DNA of 64,000 nucleotides, taken from assembly GCF_900099775.1 (NCBI RefSeq), contig NZ_FMTM01000003.1, forward strand, positions 333,097 to 397,096. Direction: 5' to 3'. A model generated the notes under the pieces. It had not been told where the DNA came from. It did no database searches and was given only the letters and a program-made list of their open reading frames with translations. The translations under genes were made by a program, and so were the position numbers. Position 1 is the first letter of the stretch. Every line of letters begins with the position of its first letter. This stretch comes from Rhizobium mongolense subsp. loessense (GTDB taxonomy: Bacteria > Pseudomonadota > Alphaproteobacteria > Rhizobiales > Rhizobiaceae). Shown here piece by piece: positions 56,110-64,000 of this stretch.

Positions 56110-57027
56110 ATGCTGCGTCATCCTGAATATCAATATCTAGACATCATGGGCCATCTGCTGGAGAAGGGCGATCGGCGGATGGATCGCACCGGCGAGGGCA
56201 CGCTTTCGACGTTCGGCGCGATGATGCGCTTCGATCTTTCGGACGGCAGCTTCCCTGCGTTCACGACCAAGAAGGTCTTCTGGAAGACGGCGGTGAAGGA
56301 GATGCTCTGGTTTTTGACCGGGCAGACGAACATCCAGTCGCTGCTTAAGGAAAACGTCAAGATATGGACGGACTGGCCTCTTGCTGCATACCGCAAGGCG
56401 ACGGGCGAGGAGATATCCCAGGACATGTTCGAAAAGCGCGTTCTCGAAGACGACGCTTTCGCGGCGAAATGGGGCGATCTCGGACCGGTCTATGGCAAGC
56501 AGTGGAGGCGGTGGCTTGACCGGAACGGCGTGGAGCACGATCAGATCGGCGCGCTCATCCATAGCCTCAAGACCAATCCGACGAGCCGGCGCATGCTGTT
56601 CCACGCCTGGAATGTGGGCGAGATTGATCAGATGGCGCTTCCTCCGTGCCATATGACCTATCAGTTTCACGTTTCCGGACTGCAGCGCGGCAGCGGCAGG
56701 CCGCAGCTTTCCATGCTCGTGAACCAGCGCTCGTGCGATATTTTCCTCGGCGCGCCCTTCAATATATGCCAGCAGGCAGCATTGCTTGCGATGGTCGCCC
56801 AGCAGGTGCAGATGGATCGGGGTGAACTCATCTGGGTCGGAGGCGATACGCATCTCTACCTGAACCACCTCGATCAGGCCAAAGAGCAGCTTGCGCGCAA
56901 GCCCATGCCCTTTCCCAAGCTGGTACTGACGCGCGAGCCCGACGAGATCGACGGTTATCGGATCGACGATTTCGAGGTCGTAGGATATCAGTCGCACGAT
57001 CGGATCGATGCCCCGGTCGCCGTTTGA
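56110..57027 (+). CDS. thyA: ThyA, thymidylate synthase
   Basis: ThyA methylates dUMP to dTMP, oxidising methylene-tetrahydrofolate to dihydrofolate. The nucleophile is Cys180 in ALPPCHMTYQF; RTGEGTLSTFG, QRSCDIFLGAPFNI and the dUMP-binding DTHLYLNHLDQ are also present. At 305 residues it is longer than E. coli ThyA (264) because of an insertion of about 40 residues near 93-125 (YRKATGEEISQDMFEKRV), similar in place to that in the Lactobacillus enzyme. The ATG at 56110 has GGGGAG six bases upstream; the reading from 56032 is rejected. It is divergent from ssrA. Confidence 0.96.
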   Translation: MLRHPEYQYLDIMGHLLEKGDRRMDRTGEGTLSTFGAMMRFDLSDGSFPAFTTKKVFWKTAVKEMLWFLTGQTNIQSLLKENVKIWTDWPLAAYRKATGEEISQDMFEKRVLEDDAFAAKWGDLGPVYGKQWRRWLDRNGVEHDQIGALIHSLKTNPTSRRMLFHAWNVGEIDQMALPPCHMTYQFHVSGLQRGSGRPQLSMLVNQRSCDIFLGAPFNICQQAALLAMVAQQVQMDRGELIWVGGDTHLYLNHLDQAKEQLARKPMPFPKLVLTREPDEIDGYRIDDFEVVGYQSHDRIDAPVAV

Positions 57028-57039
57028 CGGGAGATTGCC

Positions 57040-57255
57040 CTAGCGGACCGAGCGTTTGCCGTTGCGATCGGCAAGTGCTTGCTGACTTCTGTGAAGCTCG
57101 TTCATGACTTCCGCGAGCCGGCCTGCCTCCTGCTCGTCCAGCCCGTCGAGGATCTGTCCGCCGAACGACGCAGGCGACTCCGTGACGTGGTCCCAGACGA
57201 TCCATTGATTCATAGGGTCGCAGATCACGTCAAATCGAGGCATCGCATTCATCAT
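57040..57255 (-). CDS. Small hypothetical protein between thyA and folA
   Basis: I cannot name this 71-residue protein (MMNAMPRFDVICDPMNQWIV at the start, ending in NGKRSVR). It is soluble, with a Trp-rich first half and a charged second half (DEQEAGRLAEVMNELHRSQ) predicted to be helical. The start ATG-ATG directly abuts the stop of the upstream minus-strand gene, and GGAAGG is a suitable site inside that gene's end, so translation is coupled. It is convergent with thyA, 12 bases away. Confidence 0.7.
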   Translation of the reverse strand: MMNAMPRFDVICDPMNQWIVWDHVTESPASFGGQILDGLDEQEAGRLAEVMNELHRSQQALADRNGKRSVR

Positions 57256-57522
57256 TCACATCAGCCTTCCGTTATCTTTCCGGATTAGGCCGACAGCCGT
57301 TAACAGACGCTTTCCGACCCTACCGAGCATGCGTTCCTTGCGTTTTACCGGGATAATCGGGAAGCCCAAAAAATGCCAGGCAAATGCCGTGCCCAGGCCT
57401 GTCGTTACCGGAGAACCGGCCTTGCCGCCTGTGATAACCCATGCGAAAAGCCCCGCCGCCATGGCGACGATGACGAGGTCGATGCGGCTCGGCCGATTGT
57501 TTTGCGCGGATCTGTCTCCCAT
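57256..57522 (-). CDS. Small membrane protein, unknown
   Basis: This is an 88-residue protein with two hydrophobic segments (IDLVIVAMAAGLFAWVITGG and GLGTAFAWHFLGFPII) followed by a basic C-terminal tail (VKRKERMLGRVGKRLL). It is not a family I recognise. The start ATG at 57522 lacks a strong ribosome binding site. Its stop touches the start of the next minus-strand gene, so the two form a two-gene unit located between thyA and folA on the opposite strand. Confidence 0.65.
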   Translation of the reverse strand: MGDRSAQNNRPSRIDLVIVAMAAGLFAWVITGGKAGSPVTTGLGTAFAWHFLGFPIIPVKRKERMLGRVGKRLLTAVGLIRKDNGRLM

Positions 57523-57724
57523 GAAACTCAACTTAACGTAGCATTTTCCGGAGTAAAATTGAAACATACGGCGTGGTTTACGAATTGCTTATGCTGCGTT
57601 GCGATATCTCGCATTCGAACGTGCCCGCAGGCGGGGAGGGGATTTCATCGAGCATCACTTGCTTGTTGGCCCGCCCGGCGGTAGATCCGGCCGGCCAAGC
57701 CGTCACTTCAAACTCAGGAAATTC

Positions 57725-58243
57725 ATGTCCGACATCAGAAAGACCATCGTCGTTGCCGTGGCCGAGAATGGCGTCATTGGACGGGACGGCGACATGCCCT
57801 GGCGGCTTTCGACCGATCTCAAGCGCTTCAAGGCGATGACGCTCGGCAAGCCGCTCGTGGTCGGGCGCAAGACATATGAGAGTTTTGGCAAGCCGCTGCC
57901 CGGACGTCCGCATGTGGTGATTTCCCGGCACGCGACGATCGAGCAATCGGATGTGACAATGGCGCGTTCTTTTCCCGAGGCGATCGGCATTGCCGAAAGG
58001 CTGGCGCGCGATACTGGCCAGACCGAGATCATCATCGCCGGCGGCGGAGAAATCTATGCGCAGGCAATGGCGCTTGCAGACCGGATGTGCGTCACGCATG
58101 TGCAGACCCATGTTGCGGGCGACACATCCTTCCCTTCGATCGACCCTGCCGACTGGATGGTAGTTGAAGAAATCGATGTACCGGCAGGCGAAAAGGACAA
58201 TTATCCGACGCGCTTCGCCATCTATGAGCGCCGCAGCGCCTGA
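57725..58243 (+). CDS. folA: FolA, dihydrofolate reductase
   Basis: FolA reduces dihydrofolate, the product of the ThyA reaction, with NADPH. The 172-residue protein has VVAVAENGVIGRDGDMPW, the catalytic acid Asp31 in RLSTDLKRFKAMT, LVVGRKTYESFGKPLPGR for NADPH and IIAGGGEIYAQAM near residue 100. The ATG at 57725 is supported by AGGAAA five bases upstream. Although functionally tied to thyA, it must have its own promoter because two minus-strand genes intervene. Confidence 0.95.
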   Translation: MSDIRKTIVVAVAENGVIGRDGDMPWRLSTDLKRFKAMTLGKPLVVGRKTYESFGKPLPGRPHVVISRHATIEQSDVTMARSFPEAIGIAERLARDTGQTEIIIAGGGEIYAQAMALADRMCVTHVQTHVAGDTSFPSIDPADWMVVEEIDVPAGEKDNYPTRFAIYERRSA

Positions 58244-58392
58244 AAACGAAATATTTATCAATAAATATCGCCAAGTTCTTCATGCCGCGTTGAAAGCAGC
58301 TGCGCCGATACCTATAACGGTCACAATCGCTTAAAGCCTGCCGCCCCCGCGGGCACGATGCGATTGGGAGTTTAACGAACAACGAGGTTTTG

Positions 58393-59469
58393 ATGCCCTG
58401 GAGCAATCAGAATGGCGGCGGCGGCCCATGGGGCGGCGGCGGCGGTAATAATCAGGGACCGTGGGGGCAGGGGCCGAACCGCCCGCGCGGCGGCCGGGGT
58501 GGGCCGCCCGATCTGGAAGATATCATCCGGCGCGGCCAGGATCAGCTCCGCAACATCGTACCCGGCGGTTTCAACGGCGGCGTGGCGGTGATTATTGCCG
58601 CCGTTCTCGTCATCTTCTGGCTCTTCCAATGCATCTACATCGTCCAGCCGGACGAGCGTGGTGTCGAGCTTCGCTTTGGCCAGCCGAAGGAAGAGATTTC
58701 GACGCCGGGGCTGCATTTCCACCTCTGGCCGATGGAAACCGTCGAGATCGTCAAGGTGACGGTGCAGCAGCAGAATATCGGCGCGACGTCGGCCTCGTCT
58801 TCGACAGGTCTCATGCTGTCGGGCGACCAGAATATCCTGAACGTCGAGTTCTCGGTCTTCTTTACCGTGATCGATCCCAAGGCCTATCTCTTCAACGTCG
58901 AAAATCCGGCCGAAACGCTGCAGCAGGTGGCTGAAAGCGCTATGCGCGAAATCATTGGCCGGCGCCCTGCGCAGGATGCCTTCCGCAACAACCGCCAGCC
59001 GATCGAAACGGAGGTTGCCGCCATCGTGCAGGGCACGATGGACCGTTACAATGCGGGTATTGCGGTAACCGCGGTCACCATTCAGGACGTGGCGCCGCCG
59101 CGAGATGTCGCCGATGCCTTCGAAGAGGTGCAGCGTGCCGAACAGGACAAGCAGCGCCTCGTCGAAGAAGCGAACCAGTATGCCAACCAGAAGCTCGGCC
59201 AGGCACGAGGCGACGCGGCCCAGATTCGCGAAGCAGCGGCTGCTTACAAGGACCGTGTCGTCAAGGAAGCGGACGGTGAGGCGCAGCGCTTCACCGCCAT
59301 CAACGAAGAATATTCGAAGGCTCCCGAAGTGACCCGCAAGCGACTATTCCTCGAGACGATGGAACAGGTGCTGAAGAATTCCAAAAAGGTCGTGATCGAT
59401 GAGAAGCAGGGGATCGTTCCCTATCTGCCGCTCAACGAGATCGGCAAACCGGCACAGCAGGGAGGTTGA
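58393..59469 (+). CDS. hflK: HflK, SPFH-domain regulator of FtsH
   Basis: HflK with HflC forms a membrane complex that controls the FtsH protease. The 358-residue protein begins with a Gly/Asn/Pro-rich cytoplasmic tail (about 65 residues), then one membrane span (VAVIIAAVLVIFWLFQCIYI) and the SPFH/band 7 domain starting QPDERGVELRFGQPK. A charged coiled segment follows (AEQDKQRLVEEANQYANQKL). The ATG at 58393 has GAGG five bases upstream; a TTG three bases earlier is not preferred. hflC starts three bases after the stop. Confidence 0.95.
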   Translation: MPWSNQNGGGGPWGGGGGNNQGPWGQGPNRPRGGRGGPPDLEDIIRRGQDQLRNIVPGGFNGGVAVIIAAVLVIFWLFQCIYIVQPDERGVELRFGQPKEEISTPGLHFHLWPMETVEIVKVTVQQQNIGATSASSSTGLMLSGDQNILNVEFSVFFTVIDPKAYLFNVENPAETLQQVAESAMREIIGRRPAQDAFRNNRQPIETEVAAIVQGTMDRYNAGIAVTAVTIQDVAPPRDVADAFEEVQRAEQDKQRLVEEANQYANQKLGQARGDAAQIREAAAAYKDRVVKEADGEAQRFTAINEEYSKAPEVTRKRLFLETMEQVLKNSKKVVIDEKQGIVPYLPLNEIGKPAQQGG

Positions 59470-59472
59470 GCC

Positions 59473-60405
59473 ATGACATCGAACAGACTTCCCGTCATCA
59501 TCATCCTGCTCGCCGTTGTGCTGGTCATCGCTTATTCCTCGGTTTTCGTGGTCAATGCGCGCGAGCAGGCAATCGTCGTGCGCTTCGGCCAGATCCAGTC
59601 GGTGAAGACGGAGCCGGGCATCTACTTCAAACTGCCTCTCGCCTTCATGGATGCCGATCGCGTCCAGATCGTCGAGAAGCAGGCGCTGCGCTTCGACCTT
59701 GACAATATTCGCGTCCAGGTTCGGGGCGGTTCGACGTTCGACGTCGATGCTTTCGTGATCTACGACATCAAGGACGTGCGCAAGTTCCGCGAGACGGTAT
59801 CGGGCGACCGCGAGGCCGCCGAAGCGCGACTTCGCACCCAGCTCGATTCGTCGCTCCGCCGTGTCTACGGTCTGCGCGACTTTGATGCCGCCCTTTCGGA
59901 CGAGCGCGTGGCGATGATGCTCGAAGTGCGCGACGACCTGCATGGCGACGCCGAAAATCTCGGCATCAATATCCAGGATGTGCGTATCCGCCGGACCGAC
60001 CTCACTCAACAGGTGGCGCCGCAGACTTATGGCCGCATGCGGGCCGAGCGTCTCGCCGAGGCCGAGCTGCTGCGCGCGCAAGGCACCGAAGAGGGCCAGC
60101 GTCGCCGGGCTATCGCCGATCGCCAGGTGGTCGAGATCACGGCGGAAGCCCAGCGCGACGCGGAAATCATCCGCGGTCAGGGTGATGCGGAGCGCAACCG
60201 CATCTTCGCAGACTCCTTCGGCAAGGATCCGTCGTTCTTCGAGTTCTATCGTTCGATGGCGGCCTATTCCTCCGCGCTTTCGTCCCAGGATACGACGCTG
60301 GTGCTGTCGCCCAATACGGAATTCTTCCGGTATTTCGACAATTCCAACGGCAGGACGCCTCCGGCTCCACCTCAAGCCCCGGCACCTGCGGTCCCATCAA
60401 ACTGA
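59473..60405 (+). CDS. hflC: HflC, SPFH-domain partner of HflK
   Basis: The 310-residue product has one N-terminal span (LPVIIILLAVVLVIAYSSVF) and an SPFH domain beginning with FVVNAREQAIVVRFGQIQSV. The coiled region RAQGTEEGQRRRAIADRQV and the segment FFEFYRSMAAYSSAL are typical of HflC. The last 20 residues are Pro/Ala-rich. The ATG at 59473 has GGAGG seven bases upstream. It works in a complex with HflK on the periplasmic side of the inner membrane and is cotranscribed with it. Confidence 0.95.
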   Translation: MTSNRLPVIIILLAVVLVIAYSSVFVVNAREQAIVVRFGQIQSVKTEPGIYFKLPLAFMDADRVQIVEKQALRFDLDNIRVQVRGGSTFDVDAFVIYDIKDVRKFRETVSGDREAAEARLRTQLDSSLRRVYGLRDFDAALSDERVAMMLEVRDDLHGDAENLGINIQDVRIRRTDLTQQVAPQTYGRMRAERLAEAELLRAQGTEEGQRRRAIADRQVVEITAEAQRDAEIIRGQGDAERNRIFADSFGKDPSFFEFYRSMAAYSSALSSQDTTLVLSPNTEFFRYFDNSNGRTPPAPPQAPAPAVPSN

Positions 60406-60414
60406 CGCATCCGG

Positions 60415-60600
60415 ATGCAGGATTTCCTGACAGGAATCGCATTCTTTCTCATCATCGAGGGGCTGGTCTACGCACTGGCCCCTCGTTTTCTCGTCGAGAT
60501 GGCCCGGCTGCTTCCAACGGTTCCGGAGCGCCAGCTACGCATCTTCGGCCTTGGCGCCGTCGTGCTCGGTGTCGTGCTTGTCTGGTTCGTCAGACGCTGA
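60415..60600 (+). CDS. DUF2065 small membrane protein
   Basis: This 61-residue protein has two hydrophobic segments (FLTGIAFFLIIEGLVYALAP and IFGLGAVVLGVVLVWFV) and the linking PTVPERQLR stretch of DUF2065. The family commonly sits next to hflC; its role is unknown, perhaps as a small subunit of the HflKC-FtsH or protease system. It begins nine bases after hflC and precedes the Do-type protease gene by about 100 bases. Confidence 0.9.
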   Translation: MQDFLTGIAFFLIIEGLVYALAPRFLVEMARLLPTVPERQLRIFGLGAVVLGVVLVWFVRR

Positions 60601-60701
60601 CGCAGATTGCACGGGATTTCGCGAAAAGGTGATTTCACGCTCCATCATTCCGCCCTATGTTGATGGTCAGACTGCCGCTTTGACCCATAAGAGGAAGCTT
60701 G

Positions 60702-62309
60702 ATGGCCCCCACGACACGCCCGACCTTCAGACGATCGCTCGCTCTCCTGGCCGGGGTTGCACTTCTGGCAAATATCGGTCTTACCGGCGCCGCTGAAGCG
60801 CAGAGCACGCCTCCGTTGAATGGTCCGGCCTCGGTTGCCGATCTTGCTGAAGGGCTTCTCGACGCGGTGGTAAACATATCCACCTCGCAGAACATCAAGG
60901 GCGATGAAGGTGCCGGCCCGGCGCCGCGCGCACCGGACGGCTCGCCGTTCCAGGAATTTTTCAACGACTTCTTCAATAAGCAGCAGGGCGGCCAGGGCGG
61001 CAACCACAATGTCAGCTCGCTCGGCTCCGGCTTCGTCATCGATCCATCGGGTTATATCGTCACCAACAATCACGTGATCGAGGGCGCTGACGACATCGAG
61101 GTCAATTTCGCCAATGGCACCAAGCTGAAAGCCAAGCTCATCGGAACGGACACGAAGACCGATCTTTCGGTGCTGAAGGTCGAACCGAGGACGCCGCTGA
61201 CGGCCGTGAAGTTTGGTGATTCCAGCGACATGCGCATCGGCGACTGGGTCATGGCGATCGGCAATCCGTTTGGTTTCGGCGGGTCGGTGACCGTCGGCAT
61301 CATTTCCGGCCGCGGCCGCAATATCAACGCAGGCCCGTACGACAACTTCATCCAGACCGATGCGGCGATCAACAAGGGCAATTCCGGCGGTCCGCTCTTT
61401 AACATGAAGGGCGAGGTGATCGGTATCAACACGGCGATCATTTCGCCGAGCGGCGGCTCGATCGGTATCGGCTTTTCGGTGCCTTCGGAGCTTGCTGCGG
61501 GCGTGGTCAACCAGCTTCGCGAATTCGGAGAAACGCGCCGCGGCTGGCTCGGCGTGCGCATTCAGCCGGTGACCGACGACGTAGCCGACAGCCTGGGTCT
61601 CGATACCGCCAAGGGTGCGCTCGTCGCCGGCGTCATCAAGGGCGGGCCGGTCGACAACGGTTCGATCAAGGCGGGCGACGTCATCCTGAAATTCGACGGC
61701 AAGCCGGTCAATGAGATGCGCGACCTACCGCGCGTCGTGGCCGAAAGCCCAGTCGGCAAGGAAGTTGACGTCGTCGTGCTGCGCGACGGCAAGGAGCAGA
61801 CTGTCAAGGTGACGCTCGGTCGTCTGGAGGACAGCGATCAGGCCGCTTCCAACGACGCTGATACCTCTCCGGATGGTGTGATCAATCCTGATCCGGAGGA
61901 GAACGACGACATGGACGAGCCGAATCCCGATCAGGATCAGGTCCAGCCGGCACCCGACGGCAAGGGCCAGACCGATCAGCAGGCGCCTGTGACGCCCGAT
62001 GCCAGGACGCCGAAGGATGTGCTCGGCCTATCGCTGTCGCAGCTCAGCCCCGAGATCCGCAAGACTTTCGGCATTGCGGAAAGTGTGGACGGCGTCGTGG
62101 TGACGGAGGTGGCGCCCGGCTCGGCGGCCGCCGAAAAGGGCCTGAAGGCCGGCGACGTGATTGTCGAGGTCGCCCAGGAATTCATGAAGTCGCCGGATGC
62201 CGTGGCTGCGAAGGTGCAGTCGTTGAAGCAGGAAGGCCGCCGTAACGCGCAGCTGATGATCGCCTCGGCAAATGGCGATCTGCGGTTCATCGCAGTACCA
62301 ATGGAATAA
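60702..62309 (+). CDS. Do-family periplasmic serine protease (DegP/MucD-like)
   Basis: This is an envelope quality-control protease of 535 residues. A signal peptide (about residues 1-34) precedes a trypsin-like domain with His124 in VTNNHVIEGAD, Asp154 in DTKTDLSVLK and Ser228 in NKGNSGGPLF. Two PDZ domains follow, the first starting near RRGWLGVRIQPV and the second near VLGLSLSQLSPEI; between them is an acidic, Asp/Pro/Gln-rich linker. The ATG at 60702 has GAGGAAG five bases upstream; the TTG just before is not needed. It probably forms an operon with hflKC. Confidence 0.94.
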   Translation: MAPTTRPTFRRSLALLAGVALLANIGLTGAAEAQSTPPLNGPASVADLAEGLLDAVVNISTSQNIKGDEGAGPAPRAPDGSPFQEFFNDFFNKQQGGQGGNHNVSSLGSGFVIDPSGYIVTNNHVIEGADDIEVNFANGTKLKAKLIGTDTKTDLSVLKVEPRTPLTAVKFGDSSDMRIGDWVMAIGNPFGFGGSVTVGIISGRGRNINAGPYDNFIQTDAAINKGNSGGPLFNMKGEVIGINTAIISPSGGSIGIGFSVPSELAAGVVNQLREFGETRRGWLGVRIQPVTDDVADSLGLDTAKGALVAGVIKGGPVDNGSIKAGDVILKFDGKPVNEMRDLPRVVAESPVGKEVDVVVLRDGKEQTVKVTLGRLEDSDQAASNDADTSPDGVINPDPEENDDMDEPNPDQDQVQPAPDGKGQTDQQAPVTPDARTPKDVLGLSLSQLSPEIRKTFGIAESVDGVVVTEVAPGSAAAEKGLKAGDVIVEVAQEFMKSPDAVAAKVQSLKQEGRRNAQLMIASANGDLRFIAVPME

Positions 62310-62406
62310 CAAATCCTTTCAGGAACTGCTGAACCGCTCCGCGCTGGTGTCTGCGACGACAACAGCACGACATTCTCCTGTCTCTGTCGCGCATGGGCAA
62401 CCGGTG

Positions 62407-62973
62407 TCAGCCGATCTTTCGTTCCCACTGCTGACGGCTGATCGCATAGAGCACGTGGCGTTTCAGATGCGGATGCGTGTCGGGAACGCGGGGATGATCG
62501 AAATCGCGGTCAGGATCGTGATGCAGGCCAAGTCGGCGCATGACGGCGGTGGAACGATGATTGTCCGCTACCGCGAAAGAGACGATTTCGGGAGGATCGA
62601 ACTGGGTGAAACCATGGCGAAGTGACGCTTGTCCCGCTTCCGTCACGTATCCCTTGCCCCAATGCCGTTTCGCAAGACGCCAGCCGATTTCGATGGTGCC
62701 TGCCGGGAGGAACGGTTCGAGTTCGGGCTTCCAGAGGCCGCAAAAGCCGATCGGCTCATCGGTCTCCCTAAGTGCCATGGCATAGAAACCAAGCCCCGCC
62801 TTGGCGATGGCATCGCGGATACTATCCAGCATCGAATCTGCTTCGGCGCGGTCGCGGCGAAAGGCGAAGAATTCCATCACTTCAGGATCGGAATTGATCT
62901 CGTGGAAAAGCGGCCGGTCCGCATCTGTCCAATTGCGCAAAAGCAGGCGGTTCGTCGTCGCGATCACTGTCAT
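62407..62973 (-). CDS. GNAT acetyltransferase, RimJ/RimL type
   Basis: This acetyltransferase of 188 residues contains TNRLLLRNWTDADRPLFHEI at the N-terminus, IGWRLAKRHWGKGYVTEAGQ at the acetyl-CoA site, and VADNHRSTAVMRRLGL, all typical of the RimJ/RimL group that acetylates N-termini of ribosomal proteins or small amines. The actual substrate is unknown. Its ATG overlaps the serB stop by four bases (62970-62973), so it is translationally coupled to serB. Confidence 0.91.
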   Translation of the reverse strand: MTVIATTNRLLLRNWTDADRPLFHEINSDPEVMEFFAFRRDRAEADSMLDSIRDAIAKAGLGFYAMALRETDEPIGFCGLWKPELEPFLPAGTIEIGWRLAKRHWGKGYVTEAGQASLRHGFTQFDPPEIVSFAVADNHRSTAVMRRLGLHHDPDRDFDHPRVPDTHPHLKRHVLYAISRQQWERKIG

Positions 62974-63860
62974 GGGCTCACAAAATCCGTCTTTCGGTAG
63001 CCCTGGATATAAAGCAGTGCGGTCAGATCGCCGTAGTTGATGCGCATTTTCGCTTCGGCGGCGACGGTGGGCTTGGCGTGCAGGGCGACGCCGGAGCCGG
63101 CGAGGTGGATCATGCCGAGATCGTTTGCGCCGTCGCCGACGGCGATTGCGTCTTCGGTGGAGATACCAAGTCTTGCGGAGATTTCGTTGAGTGCATCCAC
63201 CTTCGCCTGCTTGCCGAGGATCGGCTCGGCAACGAAGCCGGAGAGCAAGGCTCCCTCTTCAAGAAGAATGTTGGCGCGGTTTTCGTCGAAGCCGAGAGTT
63301 GCGGCGATCCGGCTGGTGAAGACGGTGAAGCCGCCGGAGACGAGGGCGGTATAATAGCCCTTCGATTTCATCGTGGCGATCAATTCCGGACCGCCGGGCG
63401 TCAGCGTGATGCGCTTGGCGATAACCTCATCGATGACTGAAACCGGCAGGCCCTTCAGGAGTGCAACGCGTTCGCGCAGTGCGGGTTCGAAAGCGATTTC
63501 GCCGTTCATAGCGCGGGCGGTGATCGCGGCGACCTTGTCCTTGAGGCCGACTTCGGCGGCAAGCTCGTCAATGCACTCCTGTCCGATCATCGTCGAATCC
63601 ATGTCGGCGATCAGCAGTTTCTTGCGGCGCGTTTCGGCCTCCTGGACAACCAGATCGATCGGTGCGCTGGCGATGGCCGCGAGGATATTGGCCTCCGCCG
63701 CTTGCGTATCGGTGCCGTCGCGAAGGGCGATATCGCAGGCGATGCCGTCTGCCAGCCAGTAGAGCCCCGATGCCTTCACGGTTTCGGCGGCCTGTTCGGC
63801 GAGATTCGGCGTGAGAACGGGATTTGACGGATTGGCAACAAGCGTGGCAACGAGAGCCAT
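62970..63860 (-). CDS. serB: SerB, phosphoserine phosphatase
   Basis: SerB dephosphorylates phosphoserine, the last step of serine synthesis. The 296-residue protein has an N-terminal ACT-like region and a HAD phosphatase domain with the nucleophile Asp86 and Asp88 in [18 protein letters not shown], the motif [13 protein letters not shown], and [20 protein letters not shown] for the final acidic motif. The start ATG (63860-63858) is directly back to back with the miaA ATG. AGAAGG upstream of it lies inside miaA coding sequence. The GNAT gene follows it in an operon. Confidence 0.95.
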   Translation of the reverse strand: MALVATLVANPSNPVLTPNLAEQAAETVKASGLYWLADGIACDIALRDGTDTQAAEANILAAIASAPIDLVVQEAETRRKKLLIADMDSTMIGQECIDELAAEVGLKDKVAAITARAMNGEIAFEPALRERVALLKGLPVSVIDEVIAKRITLTPGGPELIATMKSKGYYTALVSGGFTVFTSRIAATLGFDENRANILLEEGALLSGFVAEPILGKQAKVDALNEISARLGISTEDAIAVGDGANDLGMIHLAGSGVALHAKPTVAAEAKMRINYGDLTALLYIQGYRKTDFVSP

Positions 63861-64000
63861 ATGGAAAACCTTCTAAGCGCAACAAGTGCGATCCTGATAA
63901 CCGGGCCGACCGCCAGCGGCAAGTCCGCGCTTGCCGTGGAACTGGCGAAACGCCACGGCGGCGCTGTCATCAACGCCGACAGCATGCAGGTCTACGGCAC
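63861..64000 (+). CDS. miaA: MiaA, tRNA dimethylallyltransferase (3' end missing)
   Basis: MiaA adds the dimethylallyl group to A37 of tRNAs reading UNN codons. The first 46 residues are in the window: [20 protein letters not shown] with the P-loop [15 protein letters not shown], then [10 protein letters not shown], the family's second motif. The gene continues past the window end. The start codon touches the divergent serB start codon (CATATG at 63858-63863), so neither gene has a separate 5' region here. Confidence 0.93.
   Translation, partial: MENLLSATSAILITGPTASGKSALAVELAKRHGGAVINADSMQVYG

Overview
The window is a gene-dense, GC-rich chromosomal segment of an alphaproteobacterium, almost certainly a member of the Rhizobiales and most likely Rhizobium or a close relative. 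The evidence is the gene order of the division and cell wall (dcw) cluster, an FtsZ with a very long Ala/Pro/Gln-rich linker, a circularly permuted two-piece tmRNA with the tag ANDNNAKEYALAA, sigma-70 promoters with a CTATAT -10 box, and small mosaic palindromic repeats of the rhizobial RIME kind. I see no phage, plasmid, transposase, CRISPR array, rRNA or tRNA gene. Most of the window is conserved housekeeping sequence.

Layout. 1-8512: peptidoglycan precursor and septation genes murF (5' end cut by the window edge), mraY, murD, ftsW, murG, murC, murB. 8557-10914: an insert bounded by terminators, holding a divergent pair (MFS transporter on minus, aqpZ on plus). 11024-16147: ddl, ftsQ, ftsA, ftsZ. 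16381-22488: lpxC, bamD, recN, ligA. 22516-28056: an acetyltransferase, an exonuclease, a CreA-family protein, cheW with the decayed 3' remnant of a chemoreceptor gene beside it, a Sco1-like protein, an FAD monooxygenase and prmA. 28066-34750: a small minus-strand gene with its own promoter and terminator, aminopeptidase P, azlCD, DUF2164, pncA, a siderophore-interacting protein, DUF488 and a small membrane protein. 35012-37585: a UvrD-type helicase whose reading frame carries an in-frame repeat element of about 40 codons.

37939-42278: an RND efflux adaptor and pump. 42544-50578: an orphan flagellin, an OmpA-like lipoprotein, DUF2000 divergent from an AraC regulator, an AbrB-family membrane protein, a LysR regulator divergent from an aldo/keto reductase, and an FAD-linked oxidase. 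50659-54393: a large AsmA-family protein. 54402-55937: a minus-strand group with a ribbon-helix-helix protein, DUF4169, the ClpXP adaptor SspB and the tmRNA gene ssrA. 56110-58243: thyA and folA, with two small minus-strand genes between them. 58393-62309: hflK, hflC, DUF2065 and a Do-type protease. 62407-64000: an acetyltransferase and serB, divergent from miaA, which is cut by the window end.

How the genes work together. The first third builds lipid II (MurF, MraY, MurD, MurG, MurC, MurB, Ddl) and the divisome (FtsW, FtsQ, FtsA, FtsZ), followed by outer-membrane biogenesis (LpxC, BamD). SsrA and SspB form a functional pair: tmRNA tags stalled nascent proteins and SspB hands them to ClpXP. 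HflKC and the Do protease form an envelope quality-control operon. ThyA and FolA are the linked steps of dTMP synthesis and folate recycling. The least ordinary features are the translated repeat inside uvrD, the chemoreceptor remnant fused to the cheW start, the ssrA-sspB linkage, and the small independently transcribed gene at 28214-28387. I found no convincing new multi-gene system.
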